Assembly (NCBI GenBank): GCA_034509755.1
Contig: CM067539.1
Span: 62,382,513 to 62,446,512, forward strand
Length of the DNA: 64,000 nucleotides
From: Anisodus tanguticus
Lineage: Eukaryota > Streptophyta > Magnoliopsida > Solanales > Solanaceae
Reading direction: 5' to 3'
Below, in pieces: positions 56,723 to 64,000 of this stretch (position 1 is the stretch's first letter; each line of letters begins with the position of its first letter). A model generated the notes under the pieces. The model was given only the letters and a program-made list of their open reading frames with translations. It was not told the origin of the DNA and did not search any database. The position numbers and the translations under genes are program-made.

Positions 56723-56854
56723 CACAATCATAGATGTCGTCACACGAGAATAGGTGGAGGACTTATTAAAGGCATATCTGGGGGAGAGAGAACAAGAACT
56801 AGCATAGGGTATGAAATCCTTGTTGATCCTTCTCTCCTCTTGCTCGACGAACCC
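56723..56854 (+). pseudogene. ABCG-type transporter fragment
   Basis: The plus-strand frame encodes HNHRCRHTRIGGGLIKG, then ISGGER (ABC signature), TRTSIGYEILVDPSLLLLDEP (Walker B region). This is characteristic of half-size plant ABCG transporters. About 44 codons remain; the normal TSGLDS continuation after DEP is absent, and the frame runs on to a stop at 56917. Confidence 0.8.
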
Positions 56855-57597
56855 TTTTTTTCATTTTTAGGGATGGCACTCCCTGGCTATATGTCTGCGG
56901 CTTGTAAAGCCTTTTAATGAAGAAAAAGAGATCGGGAAAAGAGCTGCAGGAAAGCCAAAACTAAAGAAAAGCATAAAAAAAAAAGGAATCCACCGGGAAG
57001 TTGGTCAGTCTGGTTCAAATCACGAATTTCTTGCAGAAAAATCCTCGACAAGACTTCAAATGTGTGGATTTGCTGATCTATGAGTGACACCATTATATCC
57101 ATCATGAAAATGTTCAAACACTTGTTGCTACTCGAAATTGGTTGCACGACTTTACCCAAATTCAAATTAAGTGATTTTAATATTATTAATTTTTGAAATG
57201 TAGTTATTTGATAATGTTCAATTAATTAAATTTGCATATGAATGTAGATGAAGATGAAAATATTTATTAAGACAACTTTCACAAACAGAATCAACTGCGC
57301 TTGACAATGTTTGGTGTTGAATATGCTATAAATTGTCTCATGTAATCATATGTTAGAAATGTTAACAGATTGACATACTTTTATATTTGAATTTAGGTTG
57401 AAAAGAGATTTTCTTATTAAAAAAATTGAAGAAAATGAAGGGCTAGCTCACCCCAACCCGCGGCCCTTTAGGGATGGGTTGGGCTAGCCATTTTAAGGCC
57501 CTTTCAAATGATGGGCTAGCCCGTCCTAGTCCATCAAATTCCTTGGTCCGCGAGGCTTGGGTTGGGTTGGGCCGGGTTGCCCATTTTGACAGCTCTA

Positions 57598-59390
57598 ATT
57601 ATTGGGATGCTAACTCAACATAGATGCACCCAAAAAAGTAATTAGAAAAATAGACAACAAATCAACAAAAATAAAATAGAAAAAACGAAAAGAAACAAGA
57701 CAAACAAATGCAGACTCAGTCACCAATTATAATCCCCCTTCTCTTCGATATACATTTATTTAAATTCAAACGCATAATCATTTGATGATTTAGTTAGCCT
57801 TAAATACCAACAAAAGAATCTGTTTCACCATACATATCAAGCTAGATATCTTGGTATGCAAGTTAATAGTATAAGAGCGCGAAGGGGAAATAAAATTGAA
57901 GCTCCTTTCTATCACATTTTTCATTAGTCATAGAACACTTAATATATAGTTAAGATTTGAGCAATATTTCTTCCTAATTCAACCAGGTTAAATTAAAGTT
58001 AGTAGACTGCTAGCAAAATTAACGCCCTCCCTTTCTTCTTGGTAGAGTTTCTTTAGACAACTATACATTGTAATCAAGTATTGACTAATTTGCACAATTT
58101 ATCCTCCATATTTGTTTCCCAAATGACGTATATGTTCTGATCAATGATGTGTGCAGTGAAACAATAAATTGGTCTTGGAACTAAAAGTTCCACATTTTTC
58201 TTTGCATCCTTTCCTTTTCGCCTCTGCTCCATCACAAAAAATTGCAACTTATGCTATATAAATCACTAGGATGTTTTGAGTTTCTTCTCAACTTTGTAAA
58301 TTCAAGATATACTTAGATGATGAAACAATATTACAAAATTCTTATCATGAGTTTCTATTCGTTTCTCATCCTGTTAGCATTCATTTTTCACTTACTGAAA
58401 AACTTCCGCTTCCTATCAAGGGTCCCAAAAGAGACCAAAAAACTCTGGGAAACCGTAGCAACTGTCTTCTGATTGTGTTCCAAAACGAGGTTACCTAGAC
58501 TCAACTATGGGTATGTATTGGATATGGGTGATTATGGTGACTTCAATGTGCTGATCTCTCAATGTGATTGAAGGCTTTTATCCGTAAAGGTTAGGAGTGG
58601 TCATTGCAGAAGTTCAGCAAAGTCATCTGTTAGAGAAATTGAGGCAATTTAAACGGCTCCTTATAACTAGCCTTGGCAAGCACCTTTTAAGTTTATAGTC
58701 AAACATTATAACATACAATAGTTTTCTATTAGGTTTGAACACTAGAAAACTTTGTATACCTGATGTGGCAGCAAAAGCATTGTAAGAAAATGTAATTACT
58801 TGGAAGCCCGAAGCCCAAATCTCATTACATGGAATTTTTTTTGAAAAGGTAAAACTTAAAAAATTGGGTAAGATCCACCGAAGTGGATAGCCTTAACCAT
58901 GTGACTTGTGACTTGTGACTGGTAACAGGTAAAGCCCGAAGGCTGTTCCCGTCCATATCGGGGGAGATGCCAACCATCTCTCCTTTCTATGAACACTCTT
59001 CATTGCATGGATGATGGATCCCACATCAATAAGAAAAGTTTGATAGTTCCTAATATGTGTCCATTGTAAAATAGAGTATTATTCGACATGTTGTGTGTGT
59101 AATTAAAGGACTCGGTTGTCTTTCACCAAAAGATGTTCTCAATACCCATCCGTTTGCTTGTTATTTTTCATATAGTCCACTAAAAATGGATAATATGGAT
59201 CCATATTATCAATACCCATTCGTTTGCTTGTTATTTTTCATTAGTTCTTGCTTTCTGAGAGTCTAAACTTATTTTGGCGTTTAGCTTGTGTTCTCACATG
59301 ACTATTCCTGAAACCATATTATCCGTCGGTTAACCCATTTTTTATCCGTGTTAAATATATCCAATTTTCCTTAGCCCAAGGCCTGTCATT
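57598..59390 (-). other. Remainder of intron 2 of the ankyrin gene, no feature assigned
   Basis: AT-rich with no domain-bearing frame. CCCGAAGGCTGTTCCCGTCC near 58938 is a GC-richer island I cannot assign. About 59139-59205 is followed by a near-repeat at 59209 (CAATACCCATTCGTTTGCTT). Confidence 0.4.
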
Positions 59391-59394
59391 GACC

Positions 59395-59470
59395 AGGGAT
59401 CGAATCCCTTAAGTCACTTACACAGACCCCACCCGTGGGAATACACTGGGTAAGTTGTTGTTGTTGTTAT
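59395..59470 (+). mobile_element. RTE LINE 3'-end scrap
   Basis: ACACAGACCCCACCCGTGGG and ATACACTGGGTAAGTTGTTG with TTG tail are the LINE terminus in plus orientation. Confidence 0.6.
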
Positions 59471-59474
59471 TTAA

Positions 59475-59526
59475 CTCATTTTGACCCGCCCATATCCGAT
59501 CTGACCGGCCCGTTTGCCACTCCTAA
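59475..59526. mobile_element. hAT-like terminal fragment
   Basis: ACCCGCCCATATCCGATCTG and then GGCCCGTTTGCCACTCCTA match the right-end style of hAT elements in this window (inverse TAGGAGTGGCAAAC). The left end was not identified; similar GTTTGCTTG text at 59150 is a weak candidate. Confidence 0.45.
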
Positions 59527-60440
59527 TTACCACCACTTAAAAGATTAGCTCTTTTCTCTACCTTGTGCATTATTTCTATCCCAAGCCTAACCAATAATGG
59601 TCCTTATAACAGTCATCTACTGCAATGTAGCAAGTTTCCCGGTTAACTCTAGCCCCTATTTTCTGCAAGATTCTGCAACCGGTAATATTTTTCCTTCTTT
59701 TAATTCTACATCATTCTCCGGGAAATCTATCTTGCATAAACCTCTATAGGAACGAATAAAATGCGTTGTTCTAGAAATGATAGAAGATCTTTGATGTACT
59801 CTGAATAGCAAGTGTCATGCTATAACCTTAAGCAAATAAATAAAAAGATACCTGGGGACGACATTTCCGTGTGGCTATATGCAAAGCTGTGTTGCCCTTC
59901 TTGTCACGCTCATTCAATATTGAGTTGTCAGTATCCAACATTTCCTCCACCACGGAGGTATCCTGACCTTTAACAGCCATATGAAGTGCGGTTTGACCCT
60001 TTTTATCTTTGATGGATATTATATCTGGATCTCGCTCTATAAGTGCTTTTACGATATGCAGAAGGCCATACCTAGCAGTTGTGTGTAGTGAAGTTTTTCC
60101 GTTCTTCCTAACAATTCGTATGGAGCTCACATCTGCATCTAAAATGGCATTCACCACATCTAAATGTCCCTTGACGGCAGCTGAATAAAGAGGGCTTGTG
60201 TTTCTTGAGTCACATATTTTACAAAGTCCCGGCCACATGGCCAAAAGTTCCCTCACAATACCTGTAAATGACAGCATACACTTTATATGGTGAAACATTT
60301 TCTGGGACAAGCTTATCAGTTGCCCAATGAAACATAATTGAAACTTTGAAATTGAAATAGCCAATTAGAAACTACATGAAGTTCTACAAACTAAACACAT
60401 GGTCTTTTTCTTTTTTTGGATAATTACTCTCCTAATGAAC

Positions 60441-60585
60441 AACAACAACATACCCAGTGAAATCACACAACGTGGGATCTGGGGAGGGTGTAGTGTACGC
60501 AGACCTTACCTCTAACTTGGTAAGTAGAGAGGCTGTTTCCGAGAGAACCTCGGCTCAAGACAAGCAAAGCAAGAAAAACAGCCAG
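60441..60585 (-). mobile_element. Short RTE LINE copy in intron 1 of the ankyrin gene
   Basis: It is flanked by ACTCTCCTAATGAAC at 60426-60440 and 60586-60600, identical over 15 bp. It starts with AACAACAACATACCCAGTG on the plus strand and ends in AACAGCCAG. 145 bp of 3' UTR, non-coding. The perfect duplication suggests a fairly recent insertion. Confidence 0.92.
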
Positions 60586-60980
60586 ACTCTCCTAATGAAC
60601 TAAATGATTTTTTTGGGATAACCACTCCTAATGAAATAAATGATTTTTTAAATAACCGTGGTATTCGGGTTAGCTTGTTACCTGCTACCTCCCACCAACA
60701 CTGGTACCAGGTCCACCAAGGCTTGAACATATGAAACTCCGGTGGAATTTAAACCTAACACCTCATGATTCTCAACTCACTTGATAGGCCACCCTTGGGT
60801 GTCTAATGAAATAAATGATTTAGGGTAAAATCAATTAAAAGAAAATACTGACAACATATTAACAGTAGAGAAAGCTGACCTCCAAAGCCTAGTATACAAA
60901 CTGACATTAGGAACTAAACCTAAAATTCATGGTTTTGCTTCAAGATTTCTGTTTAATTGACCTTATCATACCCAATACAC

Positions 60981-61840
60981 TATTTGAGCATAGTTGATCA
61001 ACAAAGTCAAGCATCGTGATTAACCCCCCCCCCCCCACCCAGGGGCAGAGACAGACTATAGCTTATGAGTTTGGAAATTAACCCAGTAACTTAAAAATAC
61101 TAAAATCCTTAAATCCATAAGCTTCAAATCCTACGTTCACCTCTGCCTCCGCCCTATTTGAGCATATTGACCAACAAAATGAAGAATTGTGATTAAACGC
61201 CCCACCCAACTCCCACCCCCTACACCCAGGGGCAGAGCTACACTATAGCTTACGGGTTTGACCTAACCCAATAGCTTTGGCCTAAACCCTATATTTTGTT
61301 TCTAATAAATTCATTCAATATGTACAAATTAGTAATTTAGAACGCAACAACTCAAAAGGACCAAAATCCTAAAGCGAGTAACTTAAAAGGACTAAAATCC
61401 TAAATCCTAAATCCATAATCTTCAAATCTTGTGTCCACCTCCGTCTCCACCCTATTTGAGCATATTGACCAACAAAATGAAGAACTGTGATTAAACCCCC
61501 ACCCCCTCTACCCAGGGGCAGAGCTAAACTATAGCTTACGTGTTTGGCCAAACCCAATAGCTTTGGTCCAAACCCTATATTTGTCTTTAAGAAATTCATT
61601 CAATTTATACAAATTATTAATTTAGAACTCAATAACTTAAAAGGACTAAAATCCTGAACCCAGTAACTTAAAATTCTTAAATCCATAATCTTCAAATCCT
61701 GCCTCCGCCCGATTTGAGCATATTGACCAACAATGAAGAATCGTGATTAAACTCCCTGCCCCGACTATAGCTTATGAGTTTGAGCCAACCTAATATCTTT
61801 AGTCCAAATTCTATATTTATCTTGAGAAATTCATTCATCA
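60981..61840. repeat. Tandem array of about 175-300-bp units in intron 1 of the ankyrin gene
   Basis: ATTTGAGCATATTGACCAAC recurs at about 60981, 61155, 61453 and 61711. Each is followed by GAAGAA..GTGATTAAAC, a C-rich run, GGGGCAGAG(C)TA...TATAGCTTA and AATAGCTTTGG..AAACC. Units differ by internal indels. The C-rich runs (such as 61026-61036) are likely length-variable. Confidence 0.8.
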
Positions 61841-61844
61841 ATAA

Positions 61845-61908
61845 GGGCAGTATGATGCACTAAGCTCCCGTTATGCGCGGGGTCTGAGAGGGCCGGACCA
61901 CAAGGGTC
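61845..61908 (-). mobile_element. TS-type SINE fragment
   Basis: On the minus strand it reads GACCCTTGTGGTCCGGCCC and then GACCCCGCGCATAACGGGAG, corresponding to the 3' half of the SINE at 51836. Truncated on both sides. Confidence 0.75.
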
Positions 61909-62352
61909 AAAAAACAGACCATACAATACTTGTACATCTAAAGCACACTATTCCCCCTCTCCCCCTCCCCAACTACACACAAAGAACTAATCAAGAACAC
62001 AATTCATTAACAGGTAACCTATAAACAATAAACCAGTACATAAAAGACCAAAAATATACATACCCAAGTGACCACTTTTAGCAGCAACATGGAAGACATC
62101 AAGATCAGCTTTAGACCTAATCATAACACTCTCCAAAACACAAAAACCAAGCAAATAACTCACTATTTCTTGGAAATTATTTGCAGAAGCAATATACAAA
62201 GCAGTTTCCCCTGCATCATTCTGTAAGGATAACAAATAAGATAAATCCAACCCTTCATTCTTGATTATTATTTTAAGACACTCAAGATCACCAGATCCAA
62301 CGGCTGTAAAAAATGATTGATGGGTTATCAACCTTAATGATTTTGAGTCCAT

Positions 62353-62866
62353 TTACAACCTTCAAAATTCAATCTTTTTCCAATTTTTTTCTCACTGTAT
62401 ACACTAGTATACAGAGAAATTGTTATGGGGGTATTTGAGGAGAAAAAATATATAATCTTTTGAGTACAAATGAAACTATTTATGTAGATTTTGATGAATC
62501 TTGGCTTTGTTGTGTAAAACAAAGTATGAGTACGATGTTAGATGTTGAAAATGGGAAAAATCAATAATTGAAGGGTATTTTAAATTCAACTATATAATGA
62601 TTTTAAGGGCAGTGTGGGGACCCCTGCACTTAAAGAAAATGGTGATATGTTTATTCTTTAGGATTATAAAATTAAAGAAAAATTACGGGAATTGGCAAAT
62701 ATTTAGATTGTGTTTACTTAATGTAGTTTTAATTTTACAGTTATGAAATTATAGCTACTGTATTTATGAAATGTAGCTATCATACAATATACATAACATT
62801 TTAGCGTGATTTCAGATTATATAATATGGGCTAAGCTAGTATCCGCTTCATAAAGCTCTTTCGTTG
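62353..62866 (-). other. Upstream region of the ankyrin gene
   Basis: It covers the likely 5' leader and promoter. No clean TATA box or repeat boundary was identified. Confidence 0.35.
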
Positions 62867-62867
62867 A

Positions 62868-63120
62868 TACTCTCTCCGTTTTTTAAAGATTGTATGATTT
62901 TGACTTGACACAAAGTTTTAAAAAGTAGAGAAAACTTTTGAATTTTATAGTCTTAAATTAAATATGTATTAAATGTACAAAAATGATATTTAATTTTGTG
63001 ATCTTAAACATGCAGTGTGAAAAGTTGTAATGAAAAAAATATCAAAAACGAAAAGAGACATATTTTTTTAAACCGACTAAAAAAGAAGGTAAGACAAACT
63101 TTTTGAAACGGGGAGAGTAC
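62868..63120. mobile_element. MITE related to the GTTTCAATTTATGTGACAC family, copy 5
   Basis: Left end TACTCTCTCCGTTTTTTAAA and right end TTTTTGAAACGGGGAGAGTA are good inverses. The interior AAATATGTATTAAATG/GATCTTAAACATG is AT-rich and non-coding. Confidence 0.7.
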
Positions 63121-63196
63121 AAACTAATACCCATTTAATACAATAGCTATGATACGTTTCATAAATACGTAAATTATAGATATGTTTCTTAATTAC

Positions 63197-63446
63197 TCTA
63201 TTTTCTCTGTTTTAATTTATGTGATACACTTTTCTTCATAGTCTGTCCTATAAAGAATGATACAATTTTTATATTTAAAAATAATTTAACTTAAAATTTT
63301 TCCTTTTACCCTTAATGAAATAATTTACAAATTACAACCACACAAATATTTATGACTCATTTTAGACCACAAGTTTTAAACGTTTTTCTTTCTTAAATTC
63401 CTTGTCTAGTTAAATTATATCACATAAATTAAAACGGAGAAATATT
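63197..63446. mobile_element. MITE of the GTTTCAATTTATGTGACAC family, copy 6
   Basis: Left end TCTGTTTTAATTTATGTGAT and right end ATCACATAAATTAAAACGGA are near-perfect inverses of about 20 bp. The interior (AATAATTTACAAATTACAACC) is shared with the copy at 14845. Confidence 0.8.
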
Positions 63447-63534
63447 ATTTATGAAATTTTCTCTTAAATTAATTATTTAACTTCTACTTTATACAGTACT
63501 ATTCTATTAAGTACAATTTCTGATTTCATGTTTG

Positions 63535-63722
63535 AGGTATGGCTGGCCAGTGGGACGGGATGGGATTTGGAGAGACGGTGGAGTGGGTCTGGATAGGTGG
63601 GACGGAGGGGGACGGAAAGTGGTCCCATCCCGTCCCACATCCCTCTATCAGAAGGGACGGGATTTGGCGGACGGGACGGGATTTGGGGGGACGGGAAGGG
63701 AAGGGGGATTTGGGGACTTTTA
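63535..63722. mobile_element. GC-rich hAT-like sub-terminal repeat block
   Basis: It is dominated by GGGACGGGATGGGATTTGG and its inverse TCCCATCCCGTCCC, as found inside the ends of plant hAT MITEs. The termini are not clear and the right part may lie outside the window. The open frames across it are artefacts of G-rich repetition. Confidence 0.45.
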
Positions 63723-64000
63723 AAAACTTTTTTCTAGACACTTAATTTTTTATAAAATATATATTTAAACACTTAAATAATTGAACAAGATAGTGAAAAA
63801 ACATTCCAAGGTTAATTGCCTCTTATATTAATTAATATAAATATGATTTTTTTGTAATACAATTTCAAAAATGCAACTTTGTTTCGTAGTTTAAAAGTTG
63901 CAAATCACATAGTAAAATTGGCATTAAACCATACTTTTTCTAATTTTCTGACAATCTCTTGAGGATTTTCTATTGGAATTGGAATTTGTTGGTCAAATTG

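Larger units (their letters stand above)
56023..56930. other. Mitochondrial-like mosaic DNA (candidate NUMT)
   Basis: It follows the atp1 fragment without interruption. Text such as GAACCAACTGGAACTTGG, GGTGGGTTCGACTCCCC and GGCCCCTTCCCTTCTCTTTT differs from nuclear intron DNA and resembles plant mitochondrial spacer. It encloses a Copia integrase-end fragment and an ABCG fragment, which are nuclear-type sequences. Either the mitochondrial donor already contained them, as plant mitochondrial genomes often do, or the mosaic formed in the nucleus. Confidence 0.55.
55630..57597. mobile_element. Putative hAT-like element surrounding organelle-derived DNA
   Basis: The right end CCCATTTTGACAGCTCTA and sub-terminal GGGCTAGCCC / GGGTTGGGC text are typical of hAT MITEs. 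At the left, GTCAAAATGCAACCCAGCCC gives a partial inverse with GCCCA repeats. No duplication could be confirmed and the left terminus is unclear. Confidence 0.45.
54205..62352 (-). pseudogene. Ankyrin-repeat / PGG-domain membrane protein (ITN1-like), 3 exons, exon 3 damaged
   Basis: Exons on the minus strand: 62064-62352 (starts MDSKSLRLITHQSF), 59852-60261, 54205-55068. GT-AG junctions join in phase: HL-G-IVREL across intron 1, CRPQ-IVSLLL across intron 2. Exons 1-2 encode ankyrin repeats (NDAGETALYIASANN; NGKTSLHTTARYGLLHIVKA; KKGQTALHMAVKG; KKGNTALHIATRK). Exon 3 encodes the final repeat, the linker SDIKHEVKSQLIQNEKTR, and the PGG transmembrane domain, ending SYSANISDMDDYNSDEKIYAL. Arabidopsis ITN1 is a salt-response membrane protein of this type. 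Within 54529-54762 the expected frame is lost after FLAIFAL (about 54690) and regained at NKLMWAAC (about 54510), with a stop at 54535. The C-terminal half of the domain could therefore not be made as written. Intron 2 is 4.8 kb and full of insertions. Confidence 0.85.

Noticed and set aside
63526..63745. G-rich open frames on both strands near the right edge
   Set aside because: Simple repetition of GGGACGGGAT text; no protein features.
1..64000. CRISPR array or bacterial operon
   Set aside because: No short regularly spaced direct repeats with unique spacers, and the genes have spliceosomal introns; this is plant nuclear DNA.

Overview
The window is a nuclear segment of a flowering-plant genome, almost certainly Solanaceae. 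The support is a TS-type SINE, an abundant RTE-clade LINE family with a TTG tail, AT-rich MITEs of types familiar from nightshades, and intron-containing genes that read cleanly as plant proteins. No tool was run, so family names rest on recognisable motifs and on direct comparison of copies inside the window.

Three host genes are present, all on the minus strand. (1) 6617-10387: a three-exon DUF1295/steroid-reductase-like membrane protein of 320 codons. (2) 30309-35344: an eleven-exon microtubule-associated protein of the MAP70 family; all eleven exons join in phase to 624 residues. (3) 54205-62352: a three-exon ankyrin-repeat/PGG-domain membrane protein (ITN1-like). Its exon 3 carries a tight cluster of small lesions in the PGG transmembrane region, so it is either a recent pseudogene or an assembly-error site.

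Most of the remainder is transposable-element DNA, much of it nested, with target-site duplications (TSDs) readable by eye. 429-5553 is a degenerate but structurally complete Copia element (TSD GATAT). 15423-21318 is an internally deleted Copia element whose LTR was hit by a second Copia element (15631-19013, TSD CTTCA), itself internally deleted. 22590-24505 is a hAT-type element (8-bp TSD) split by a 1.2-kb solo LTR (TSD ATACC). 24874-27178 and 12715-14572 are hAT-type elements each split by an RTE LINE. 44014-50140 is a hAT-type MITE split by a Copia element, in turn split by an RTE LINE. Two TRIM elements lie at 6051-6312 and 9210-9513. A 5S-rRNA-like relic plus a SINE lies at 51711-52013.

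Two regions stand apart. Upstream of MAP70 (about 35640-38780) there is a diverged tandem array of the gene's own upstream region, interrupted by a LINE. In intron 2 of the ankyrin gene (about 55940-56930) there is a mosaic of mitochondrial-type DNA holding an atp1 fragment, together with an ABCG-transporter fragment and a Copia integrase-end fragment. A second stretch that looks organellar lies at 21320-21910.

The three genes show no operon-like or functional linkage; they are ordinary single-copy-type genes separated by repeats. I found no evidence of a novel multi-gene system. The unusual content is structural: nested insertions, promoter-proximal tandem duplication, organelle-to-nucleus transfer and the lesion cluster.
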